NCBI GenBank assembly: GCA_030042885.1
Contig: JASHYW010000046.1
Coordinates: 1 to 7,596 of the forward strand
Reading direction: 5' to 3'
Source: Streptosporangiaceae bacterium
Lineage (GTDB): Bacteria; Actinomycetota; Actinomycetes; Streptosporangiales; Streptosporangiaceae
Length of the DNA stretch: 7,596 nucleotides
Shown here: positions 1 to 7,071 of the stretch, in pieces
Numbering within the stretch: the first letter of the stretch is position 1
Layout of the letters: every line of letters starts with the position of its first letter
Position numbers and translations under genes: made by a program
Notes under the pieces: generated by a model
What the model was told of the DNA's origin: nothing
Databases searched by the model: none
What the model saw: the letters and a program-made list of their open reading frames with translations, nothing else

Positions 1-1
1 G

Positions 2-952
2 CACGCCGAGCACCACCCCCACGATCGTGACCTGGCTGCCCGCGACCGTCCTGGTCGCGGCGAAGGCCAGGCACCCGCCGGCCCGCGAGCTTGAGCCGGT
101 CTTGACCCCGACGATCCCATCGTGGCCGAGGGCGGCGTTGACGTTGTAGGCCAGCCCGGCGACCGGCAGCGTGACCTGCGGCATGGCCACGATCTGGCGG
201 AAGGCCGGGATCTGCAGCGCGAGCAGCGTGAGCCGGAACTGGTCAGCCGCCGTGCTGACCGTGGCCGGGTCCGCCCCGCTGGCGTCCGCATACCGGGTCT
301 GGCGCAGCCCGAGCGGGCGCGCCTGAGCGTTCATCTTCGCCACGAACGCCGCTACTGAGCCGGCGTCCCAGCGGGCCAGCAGGTCGGCGATGTTGTTGCC
401 GGAGGGGATGAGCATCGCCTCCAGCGCCTGACGCTCGGTCAGCTTTTCGCCGGCCGTCACCCGGACGACCGACTGGCCCTGCCGCTGGTCGCTGGCGTAG
501 GTCGAGGCGTCGGCCGTGGTCACGGTGATCGCCGGGCCAGACCCGCCCGCAGGTAGCGGATGGCCGCTCAGCACCAGGTACGCGGTCATGATCTTGGCCA
601 GGCTCGCGATGGGAACCGGCTGGCTGCTGCCGTGCGTACCGAGCAGGCCGGTACCGGGCAGCCCGACGGCTGCCTCTGCCTGGCCGGGCCAGTCAGGGCG
701 GGGCGCCAACCCGGGCAGGACACGCATGGTCGTCACCGAGGCCGCCAGGGTCATCGGGGGGACCGGGCGCAACAGCTGCCCGCCTACCCAGGCCACCGCG
801 GCAACGACAATGACAGCGGCCGCGATCAGCACGCGTGACCAAAGCTTCCGGCTGCCGGCGCCAGCCCGGGGCCGCTTCGCATGGCGGCCGGTGCGCCGCG
901 AGCGCATGGTCTTGCCGCTCACGGCCCGCGGCCGGAACTGCGTGCGGCGCAT
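2..952 (-). CDS. D-alanyl-D-alanine carboxypeptidase, peptidase S11 (C-terminus cut by window edge)
   Basis: This is a membrane-anchored serine carboxypeptidase of the low-molecular-weight penicillin-binding protein type. The family removes the terminal D-alanine from peptidoglycan stem peptides outside the membrane. All three active-site motifs are visible in the minus-strand translation: S117-L-A-K120 (nucleophile and general base), S184-G-N186, and K284-T-G286. The N-terminus is very Arg/Lys-rich (residues 2-40). It is followed by one hydrophobic helix at about 41-57, which fits a signal anchor with the catalytic domain outside. The ATG at 952 is chosen because an in-frame TGA lies only two codons upstream. 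The Shine-Dalgarno is weak, and a second ATG (residue 16) is a possible alternative. No stop codon occurs before position 1; 317 codons are visible and S11 enzymes usually have more, so the gene continues off the window. Family assignment is secure; the specific paralogue is not. Confidence 0.93.
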   Translation of the reverse strand, partial: MRRTQFRPRAVSGKTMRSRRTGRHAKRPRAGAGSRKLWSRVLIAAAVIVVAAVAWVGGQLLRPVPPMTLAASVTTMRVLPGLAPRPDWPGQAEAAVGLPGTGLLGTHGSSQPVPIASLAKIMTAYLVLSGHPLPAGGSGPAITVTTADASTYASDQRQGQSVVRVTAGEKLTERQALEAMLIPSGNNIADLLARWDAGSVAAFVAKMNAQARPLGLRQTRYADASGADPATVSTAADQFRLTLLALQIPAFRQIVAMPQVTLPVAGLAYNVNAALGHDGIVGVKTGSSSRAGGCLAFAATRTVAGSQVTIVGVVLGV

Positions 953-1034
953 AACACATCACCGGAACAACCATCAGTCACCAGGTCCCGCTCGGCCCCA
1001 GCAGACTCACCAGGAGCTGCAGCGGCTTCACGGT

Positions 1035-1054
1035 CGGTAGCAACAATGCTACCG
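1035..1054. repeat. Perfect inverted repeat, 8-bp arms
   Basis: The sequence is CGGTAGCA, a four-base centre ACAA, then TGCTACCG, so the arms are perfect complements. It lies 83 bases upstream of the carboxypeptidase ATG, between that gene and the sigma factor remnant. There is no T-run on either side, so a classical intrinsic terminator is unlikely. A repressor-binding site in the carboxypeptidase promoter region, or a hairpin left over from the lost gene, are both possible. Confidence 0.55.
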
Positions 1055-1098
1055 GCACCAGGGAACACCGCTGCCATCCCGCTCACCCGGCAGGCAAA

Positions 1099-1182
1099 TC
1101 AGGTCATCCCGTAGGCGATGGAAAACAGCAGCGGCCGGTACTCCTCCTCCGCCGCGCCGGCCTCATCCGCGGACCCAGGCAC
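1099..1182 (-). pseudogene. 5' remnant of an ECF sigma factor gene (SigJ-like)
   Basis: On the minus strand a GTG at 1182 opens a 27-codon frame ending in TGA at 1101-1099. It has an excellent Shine-Dalgarno, GGGAGGG (1194-1188), five bases before the GTG. The last residues read EEYRPLLFSIAYGMT, which from memory matches the conserved start of region 2 in SigJ-type ECF sigma factors, where a Gly-Ser and an Ala-Glu-Asp stretch would normally follow. Here a stop follows at once, and nothing downstream resembles the rest of a sigma factor, so most of the gene is missing. It overlaps the 3' end of the epimerase remnant by 20 bases, the kind of overlap seen in an intact translationally coupled pair. 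The identification rests on a short peptide and is an inference. Confidence 0.6.
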
Positions 1183-1300
1183 GGAATCCCTCCCGCCAGC
1201 TCGGGTACCGCGGCTCCCAGCCGAGCTCTTTCCTGGCCTTGGCAACTAGCCTCACAAGGCGTGTGGCGCGGCACCACCGAGATCACGAAGGAGATAATCG
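1163..1300 (-). pseudogene. 3' remnant of an NAD-dependent epimerase/dehydratase gene
   Basis: The minus-strand frame ending at TGA 1165-1163 reads AKARKELGWEPRYPSWREGF followed by RAWVRG. This is very like the C-terminus of actinobacterial NAD(P)-dependent epimerase/SDR proteins, in which an Ala-Ser-Asn-Ala-Lys-Ala stretch precedes Arg-Glu-Leu-Gly-Trp. The Ala-Ser codons are found just upstream but in another frame (around 1246), suggesting a small deletion inside that motif. The frame itself meets a TGA about 40 bases further upstream. No Rossmann fold or catalytic Tyr-x-x-x-Lys is present, because the rest of the gene is gone and the sensor gene's start region lies there instead. The left limit is firm; the right limit (about 1300) is approximate. 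Confidence 0.58.
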
Positions 1301-1370
1301 GCCGCGGTGTCGGCTTGTAGGTCTCCACCAGGGCTCGCCAGCATGAGCGGGAACGGCCAGACTGGAGTAT

Positions 1371-2462
1371 GTGGGTGCGCGTATCCGCCTTCCGCTGCGG
1401 GTATTGCTCCCGCTTGTTGCCGTGGGCCTGGCAGCGGCCGGGGCGAGCGCCGTGGGCATTGCCGGGGTATCGGCGGCGCGCGGGTACCTGATGCGGCAAG
1501 TGGACAAGAAACTGGTGGCGTGCGCGGCCGGCCTGCCGGGTCATCCCGTCGTGGCCGCGCCTGGCTCCGGACCTGTCGCCGGCCAGGCGCCGCCTGGTAC
1601 CTGCGAGGTCGAGCTGCTGAGCCCGGGCGGGCAGCTGCTCACCACCGCGGTCCCCGGCGCCGCGGACGGCCCGGTCCTCCCGGCCGCCGGCTCGTGGCTG
1701 GCGGCGCACCTGGGGCGGCCGGTCACTGTGCCGGGGGCGGGAACCAGCGGCAGCTGGCGGGTGATCATCGAGGCGGTCCATTATCAGCCGCAGCGGATCT
1801 TGTACGTGTACGGCCCGGACGACGTGATGTACGTGATCGGCGGGCGGGCCGGTCATGGTCCCGCCGGCCTGCTGGTCATCATGGCCGGGCTGGCCGGGAT
1901 CGGCCAGATCGCCGGGCGGGTCGCGGCCGGCTATGCCGCCGCCGCGGGTGTGGTGCTGGTGCTGCTGGGCGCGGCCGCGCTTGCCCTGGTGCGAGCCATC
2001 CTTGTGCCGCTTGGCCGGGCCGCCCGGCTCGCGGAGGTCACCACACACGCCGCGGGCGGCCAGCCGCGGGTGACCTCACGCCCGGGCGTGCAGGCCAGCG
2101 GGGCGCCGAGCCCGTGGCTGGCCGGGCTGACGCGCAGGATTGCCGAGCAGATCGGCGCCAGCCGCGCGGCCGAGGCCGCAGCGCAGCAGTCGGCGGCCGA
2201 GATGGCCGGGCACCTGGATGAGGTGGCCCTGGAACTGCGGACGTCGGTCAACGTGGTGCGCGGGTTCGCCGAGTACTACCGGCAGCGAGACACCCGGCCA
2301 TCAGCTGGCCTTGACCGGATGATGGGACGGGTCGCCGAGGAGGTGGCGCGGATGGACGCGCTGACCCAACGGCTCGGTACGTCCTTGCCCAGCCGATCCA
2401 CCGGGACCGGCCCCTTGCCGACCGCTAACCCGGACGATGACCGGCCTGCCCGGTCGGGCTGA
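1371..2462 (+). CDS. Truncated, histidine-less sensor kinase-like membrane protein (HAMP + degenerate HisKA)
   Basis: A 363-residue protein built like the front half of a sensor histidine kinase. There is an N-terminal transmembrane helix (about 9-35), an extracytoplasmic domain (about 40-183, containing C51 and C78), a second helix (about 184-209), a HAMP-like linker (about 210-262), and a helix pair at 275-336 resembling the HisKA dimerisation domain. The usual His-Glu-Leu-Arg-Thr-Pro motif reads L287-E-L-R-T-S292, so the phospho-acceptor His and the Pro are both replaced, while the following V-R-G-F-A-E-Y-Y-R stretch is well kept. The chain ends after a short Pro/Asp-rich tail with no N-, G1- or G2-box ATPase domain. 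GTG 1371 is the start: an in-frame TGA lies at 1344, and GGAG (1364-1367) precedes it, though only three bases away. There is no response-regulator neighbour. It could be a ligand-sensing decoy or dimerisation partner, or a decayed kinase. Architecture is confident; function is unknown. Confidence 0.8.
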   Translation: MGARIRLPLRVLLPLVAVGLAAAGASAVGIAGVSAARGYLMRQVDKKLVACAAGLPGHPVVAAPGSGPVAGQAPPGTCEVELLSPGGQLLTTAVPGAADGPVLPAAGSWLAAHLGRPVTVPGAGTSGSWRVIIEAVHYQPQRILYVYGPDDVMYVIGGRAGHGPAGLLVIMAGLAGIGQIAGRVAAGYAAAAGVVLVLLGAAALALVRAILVPLGRAARLAEVTTHAAGGQPRVTSRPGVQASGAPSPWLAGLTRRIAEQIGASRAAEAAAQQSAAEMAGHLDEVALELRTSVNVVRGFAEYYRQRDTRPSAGLDRMMGRVAEEVARMDALTQRLGTSLPSRSTGTGPLPTANPDDDRPARSG

Positions 2463-2464
2463 TC

Positions 2465-2800
2465 TCAGAGAACCGGTGGCCGCGGGTCGATGATGTCGGC
2501 TGCCTGCCGCAGCGCGCGGGCTATCCGCTCCCGCGGCCTCACCTTCTGCAGTTCCTCTACGAGGTCAGCGAGCAGATCGCGCAACGGCGTCAGGTCACGT
2601 ACCCCAGGCTCGCCGTCGGTGTTCGCCACCCGTCCCGCCCTGGCCGCCTGTGCCATCTGGCGCGCCTGGTCAGCCAGGTGGCCGACGACCATGCCGCTCA
2701 GACGCGATCGCGCGGGCAACGTGGCGTCCTGGCCAGCATCCGGGCTGACCGGCGTCTCAGGAGTAGCACCTGGCTGCGGACCCTCAGACACCGCGATCAC
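2465..2800 (-). CDS. Small hypothetical protein, 111 aa
   Basis: I do not recognise this protein. It starts at GTG 2800 with a GGGGAG Shine-Dalgarno just upstream and ends two bases from the stop of the convergent sensor gene. Residues 1-32 are rich in Pro, Gly, Thr and Ala and look disordered. The remainder reads as three amphipathic helices (about 33-58, 68-86 and 88-104) with regularly spaced Leu/Ile/Val and many Arg, Asp and Glu residues. There are no Cys residues, no signal peptide and no membrane segment, so it is probably a small cytoplasmic helical protein. The helical pattern and the ribosome-binding site favour this frame over the Arg/Ser-rich frame on the opposite strand. A real gene is likely but not certain. 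Confidence 0.5.
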   Translation of the reverse strand: MIAVSEGPQPGATPETPVSPDAGQDATLPARSRLSGMVVGHLADQARQMAQAARAGRVANTDGEPGVRDLTPLRDLLADLVEELQKVRPRERIARALRQAADIIDPRPPVL

Positions 2801-3019
2801 CCCGCTCCCCAGGTCTGGCCGACATGACGTGTACCGCAGGCGCGAACGATCCCCGCCTGGCTCCGTCCTCCATGACGATCACCTCTCACTCGCGGTTCCA
2901 GTCGTCCTGGCCACGTGCCGCTCCCGCTCTACTGGGAAACAGCGCCGTAGCTGATCATGTGGTGCATCTCCGCGCAAACCAGCTTCCGCAGCGTTCGCCG
3001 CAGTCACTATGCAGGTCAC

Positions 3020-3033
3020 CGCTCCGGGGAGCG
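3020..3033. repeat. Short GC-rich hairpin
   Basis: CGCTC, a four-base centre CGGG, then GAGCG forms a compact stem-loop in the gene-poor interval. No T-run follows on either strand. It may be chance in DNA of this composition. Confidence 0.3.
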
Positions 3034-3152
3034 TCGCCCGATCGCTTAGGGTCAATTTCGATTCCCTGGCCACGCTAATCCCGCTTGACCTCGGCAGTCT
3101 CAGACGACAATCAGGCATACCACGATAATCACTTGATCGGCGTGGGTTACAT

Positions 3153-3169
3153 CCAGGTCCTGGACCTGG
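3153..3169. repeat. Perfect 17-base palindrome
   Basis: CCAGGTCC and GGACCTGG flank a single central T, giving two perfect 8-bp half-sites. It stands in the gene-free interval about 350 bases upstream of the 111-aa gene start and about 310 bases beyond the sugar kinase stop. The tight symmetry with no loop suits a dimeric DNA-binding protein better than an RNA hairpin. No nearby gene obviously uses it. Confidence 0.5.
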
Positions 3170-3476
3170 CTAGGCGTCAGGCCCCCAGCGGCCGTCCTTT
3201 CCGGGCCGGGACGCCGAGGGCACATCTGCCGGTCTTCAGGCAGTGGCTCGTATCCTGCGGCATCGCAGCGGCACGCACATCACCCTGCCAGGATGACTCC
3301 TGCCCGCCCGGTGGCGCAGACGCCGAGGGGCAGCGGCCGCTGCGAGCTTGTGGTCGTAGTCTTCAACCCAGGAGGCGCAACGTCGCTTCGGCGCGTCATG
3401 AACTGAGGAGCTCCGGTGTCCGCTTCGCAGATCCAGGTGCGAGCACGAGCGACCGAAGATCGCCTGCTTCCCTGCG

Positions 3477-4475
3477 TCAATCGGCGTGCTGGGAGCGCAG
3501 CGGCGGGGGGTGTTCCAGGGCGGCGGCCACGTGGGCGATCGTCGGCGGATCATTGCCCCGCCGTTGGCAGTTGAGCGACGCCACCAGGATCGCGTCGTCC
3601 AGCGCTGCCGCCAGCTGGTCGGCCGGGCAGTGGCCCAGCGCCGAGGGCGCGTACCGGTCCCGCCCGATCAGTGATCCGATCAGCCCGGCGGTGAATGAGT
3701 CCCCGGCGCCCACGGTGTCGACCACCGTGATGTCGCGGGCGGGCCGGTGGAGGGCCAGGCCGTGTGCGGTGAACGCGTCGGCGCCGTTGGCCGAGCCGGT
3801 GATGACGACGACGGTCGCGCCCAGCCGGAGCCAGTGCCGCGCGACGTCGTCCGGCCGCTCGCCGGGGTACAGCCACGCGATGTCGTCCGTGCTGGCCTTG
3901 ACCAGGTGCGCGAGCGGGATGGCGCGCTCGATCATGCGCTGGCCGTGACCGTGCTCCGCGAGCAGGCCGGGCCGGACATTGGGGTCGTAGCTGACCAGTA
4001 CGTCACCGCGGCCGCGCAGGTGGTCAGCGAGCTGGAGGATCCTGGCGTCCCCCGGAGGTGTCCACGACGCGAGCGAACCGAAGTGGAGCACGGCGGTGTC
4101 GCCCGGAGCGCGGCCAATCTCCTCCGTCGTCCACTGCCAGTCCGCGGTGCCCTGGACGTAGAAGTCGTAGCTGGCCTGGGCGGCGGCATCCAGGGAGACC
4201 ACGGCCAGCGTGGCGGGTTCGGTGGCGTGCGGCGCGGCGCCCAGCCCAATGCCCTCGGCCCGGGCGTGCTCGCGCAGCAGGCGGCCGAACGTGGTGTCGG
4301 CCAGGCGCGCCATCAGCGTCGTGTGGTTCCCCAGGCGAGCCAGGCCGATGGCCACGTTGTACGGGCTCCCGCCGGGGACAGCGTGGAAGGTCCGGGGCTG
4401 GCCGCCCGGGACCAGGTCGACGATCGCCTCGCCGATGACGGTGACCGCGGCCCGGGTGCCGGGATGGCCGGTCAT
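3477..4475 (-). CDS. PfkB-family carbohydrate kinase (probable fructokinase)
   Basis: A 332-residue ribokinase/PfkB-fold kinase that transfers phosphate from ATP to a sugar in the cytoplasm. The first family signature is seen at residues 35-49 (G-G-S-P-Y-N-V-A followed by an Ala/Leu/Gly-rich helix), where the di-glycine hinge contacts the sugar. Y163-D-P-N-V-R168 and K193-A-S-T-D-D198 are typical of fructokinases. The second signature, D253-T-V-G-A-G-D-S-F-T-A-G264, contains the anion hole and the catalytic base D259. N302-C-Q-R-R-G-N-D-P-P near the C-terminus also fits fructokinase-like members. Length is normal. Its ATG (4475) overlaps the TGA of the upstream LacI gene by four bases and has no clear Shine-Dalgarno of its own, so translation is probably coupled to the repressor. 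Fructose is the likeliest substrate, but other ketoses or sugar acids cannot be excluded. Confidence 0.92.
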   Translation of the reverse strand: MTGHPGTRAAVTVIGEAIVDLVPGGQPRTFHAVPGGSPYNVAIGLARLGNHTTLMARLADTTFGRLLREHARAEGIGLGAAPHATEPATLAVVSLDAAAQASYDFYVQGTADWQWTTEEIGRAPGDTAVLHFGSLASWTPPGDARILQLADHLRGRGDVLVSYDPNVRPGLLAEHGHGQRMIERAIPLAHLVKASTDDIAWLYPGERPDDVARHWLRLGATVVVITGSANGADAFTAHGLALHRPARDITVVDTVGAGDSFTAGLIGSLIGRDRYAPSALGHCPADQLAAALDDAILVASLNCQRRGNDPPTIAHVAAALEHPPPLRSQHAD

Positions 4476-5539
4476 CGGCTGGCGGCCGTGGTCGCAGCGG
4501 GCGGCCTGATCTCACCGGATCCGCGCATGACTATGCCGGTCGGCACGACGTGCGTGCGCGCTGGTGAGTCGTCGCCGTCCAGGCGCGCGAACAATAGCTG
4601 CGCAGCCAGGCGGCCAAGTTGCGTCGTGTCCTGGGTGATGACGGTGACACCCGGCACCAGAGCGTCGGCGAGGATGAAGTCGTCGAAGCCCACCAGGGCG
4701 ATCCTCTCCTGTAGGCCGGCCCGGCTCAGGGCCTTCACCGTGCCGATCGTCACCAGGTTCTGGCTCGCGAACAGGGCGGTCGGCGGGTCGGCAAGGCGCA
4801 TCAATTCGGTGACCGCAGCGGCCGCGGCATCGATGGTGCGCAGGCCATGCCTGACGATCAGCGGGTCAGCCTGCAGTCCGGCTTTCTCCAGCGCGTGCTG
4901 GTAGCCATCGAACCGCTGGACCGCGGTGGCGATAGCCGTGCTGTCTCCCAGGTACCCGATCCGCCGATGGCCGAACGAGAGCAGATGATCGACGGCGGCC
5001 ACCGCACCAGCGCGATTGCTGGAAACCACGGCGTCGGCATCGAGGAATCTAGGCTCGCGGTCCAGGAACACCACTCTGATCCCGAGTTTCCGTTCTGCGA
5101 CCAGGTAGCTCTGGTCCGCGGCGGCAGGCACGATCACCAGGCCGTCCACACCGCGGTCGATGAGCGTGATCGCCATTTCATGTTCCCGGACCGGATCCTC
5201 GTCCAGGCTCCCGATGAGGATCTGGACCCGCCGCTGCCGGGCCTCATCCTCCACCGCGCGCAGCAGGGCGGCCGAGAACGGGTTGGACACATCCTCGAGC
5301 AGCAGGCCGATCGTCGCCGTGCGGCGGTCGCCGCGGCGCAGGCTGCTGGCGGTCAGGTTGGGCCGGTACCCGAGCTTGCTCGCTGCGTCGCGGACCCGGG
5401 CCGCCAGGTCCGCTGCGACCGTCTGATCGCCGTTCATCACCCGCGACACAGTCTTGATCGCCACTCCCGCCAGGGCCGCCACGTCCTTCATCGTGGGCCG
5501 AGCAGGTCGGCCCGGACTGTCAGCACGCGCCGCAGACAT
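4472..5539 (-). CDS. LacI-family transcriptional regulator
   Basis: A 355-residue repressor with the usual two-part layout. An N-terminal helix-turn-helix (about residues 17-42: M-K-D-V-A-A-L-A-G-V, then K-T-V-S-R-V-M-N-G) leads into the hinge helix around 61-70 (N-L-T-A-S-S-L-R-R-G). A periplasmic-binding-protein-like sugar-sensing domain fills about 75-345, with recognisable D-V-S-N-P-F and F-G-H-R-R-I-G-Y-L-G stretches. The ATG at 5539 is supported by GGAAGGA (5551-5545) five bases upstream, although the HTH begins near a second Met at residue 17; the first 16 residues are an extra tail. The gene is co-transcribed with the sugar kinase (ATGA overlap) and sits downstream of the ABC transporter genes, so it probably controls this uptake locus in response to the transported sugar. 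The effector is unknown. Confidence 0.96.
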   Translation of the reverse strand: MSAARADSPGRPARPTMKDVAALAGVAIKTVSRVMNGDQTVAADLAARVRDAASKLGYRPNLTASSLRRGDRRTATIGLLLEDVSNPFSAALLRAVEDEARQRRVQILIGSLDEDPVREHEMAITLIDRGVDGLVIVPAAADQSYLVAERKLGIRVVFLDREPRFLDADAVVSSNRAGAVAAVDHLLSFGHRRIGYLGDSTAIATAVQRFDGYQHALEKAGLQADPLIVRHGLRTIDAAAAAVTELMRLADPPTALFASQNLVTIGTVKALSRAGLQERIALVGFDDFILADALVPGVTVITQDTTQLGRLAAQLLFARLDGDDSPARTHVVPTGIVMRGSGEIRPPAATTAASR

Positions 5540-5544
5540 CGATG

Positions 5545-5551
5545 TCCTTCC
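5545..5551 (-). promoter_or_regulatory. Ribosome-binding site deciding the LacI gene start
   Basis: GGAAGGA on the minus strand lies five bases before the ATG at 5539. This favours that start over the internal Met at residue 17. Confidence 0.7.
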
Positions 5552-5680
5552 ACAGATGAACGCGGAATTGGCCTAGCGCCGATGATATGGCCTGGACGCC
5601 AGCCAAAGGAATCGGCAGGCCGCAGCTGGGATGATGTGGATGAGTGACCGGGAATCGCGCCGTGAGGCGACGATCCTGAA

Positions 5681-5690
5681 ATAACGTTAT
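5681..5690. promoter_or_regulatory. Candidate LacI-family operator
   Basis: ATAACGTTAT is a perfect 10-base palindrome with a central CpG, an A/T-rich island in GC-rich DNA. LacI-family repressors characteristically bind palindromes centred on CG. It lies 142-151 bases upstream of the LacI gene start and downstream of the ABC ATPase terminator, so it suits autoregulation of the repressor-kinase pair. The symmetry breaks immediately outside the ten bases. Binding is inferred, not shown. Confidence 0.5.
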
Positions 5691-5712
5691 CTATTCGTCG
5701 GAAGCGGCCGGT

Positions 5713-5764
5713 GCGGCCGGTCTGGCCGCCCAGCCTTGAGGGCGCTCCGGGGTGCCCTCAAGGC
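5713..5764 (-). terminator. Strong hairpin terminator of the ABC transporter transcript
   Basis: Read on the minus strand, the first stem begins 20 bases after the ATPase stop codon. It has perfect 11-bp arms (GCCTTGAGGGC at 5733-5743 paired with GCCCTCAAGGC at 5754-5764) around a GC-rich loop. A second, smaller stem follows (GCGGCC at 5713-5718 with GGCCGC at 5724-5729). There is no U-run after either stem, as is common for actinobacterial terminators. The position suggests that most ABC transcripts end here and that the LacI gene is read from its own promoter. Confidence 0.7.
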
Positions 5765-5784
5765 GGTAGCGGCAACGGGGCCGG

Positions 5785-6942
<1,158 letters not shown>

Positions 6943-6946
6943 CATG

Positions 6947-6953
6947 CCTCCCT
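6947..6953 (-). promoter_or_regulatory. Ribosome-binding site that decides the ATPase start
   Basis: AGGGAGG on the minus strand ends one base before the ATG at 6945 and four bases before the ATG at 6942. Only the second leaves workable spacing. Confidence 0.6.
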
Positions 6954-7071
6954 ATCGGGCTTACCGGGGGCGTTTCCCGGCTCTCGTGCTGGATGCCGAT
7001 CGGCTGCCTGGCCGCCGGCGCCTGATCATAGTGTGCCGGGCCGCAACGCTCCGCGGTCGGCCTGGGCGGGC

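Larger units (their letters stand above)
953..1370. other. Gene-free interval with gene remnants and a palindrome
   Basis: The 418 bases between the leftward carboxypeptidase gene and the rightward sensor gene contain no intact gene that I can support. They should hold the promoters of both flanking genes, but I see no convincing -35/-10 pair. The minus strand carries two overlapping remnants (1163-1300 and 1099-1182, listed separately) and a perfect palindrome at 1035-1054. Longer open frames crossing the interval read as Arg/Pro-rich shadow translations. Confidence 0.6.
2801..3476. other. 676-base interval without a convincing gene
   Basis: The interval lies upstream of the 111-aa gene and downstream of the sugar kinase gene. 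Open frames crossing it on both strands are short or Arg/Ser/Pro-rich, lack good ribosome-binding sites, and show no recognisable domain. A-T content is locally higher around 3050-3140 than in the coding parts. It holds a perfect 17-base palindrome (3153-3169) and a short hairpin (3020-3033). I saw no tRNA, CRISPR array or clear insertion sequence end. Confidence 0.55.

Noticed and set aside
1104..2048. A 314-codon minus-strand frame running against the sensor gene
   Set aside because: It is Arg/Gly/Pro/His-rich with no domain, and it lies opposite a frame with clear membrane helices, HAMP and HisKA features. It is a shadow of GC-rich coding DNA.
3057..3065. TTCGATTCC, resembling a tRNA T-loop
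   Set aside because: The upstream bases do not form the matching T-stem and no acceptor, anticodon or D arm could be found. Not a tRNA, and too short to support an attachment-site claim.
3236..3480. Possible transposase C-terminus on the minus strand (a W-V-E-D-Y-D-H stretch, with F-M-T-R-R in a neighbouring frame)
   Set aside because: The resemblance to the end of IS3-type transposases needs a frameshift, lacks the usual R-x-H-S-x-x-G sequence after it, and no terminal inverted repeats were seen. Too weak to call.
3747..4904. A 385-codon plus-strand frame across the sugar kinase and LacI genes
   Set aside because: It is antisense to two genes with unmistakable family motifs and shows no domain of its own.
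5588..5601. TGGC-6-GCCA inverted repeat in the LacI gene upstream region
   Set aside because: The arms are only four bases long and GC-rich, and the symmetry does not extend, so it is likely by chance in this composition.
6964..6980. Small inverted repeat (CCGGG ... CCCGG) between permease and ATPase
   Set aside because: A five-base GC stem with a seven-base spacer and no T-run is not enough to call a terminator or attenuator.
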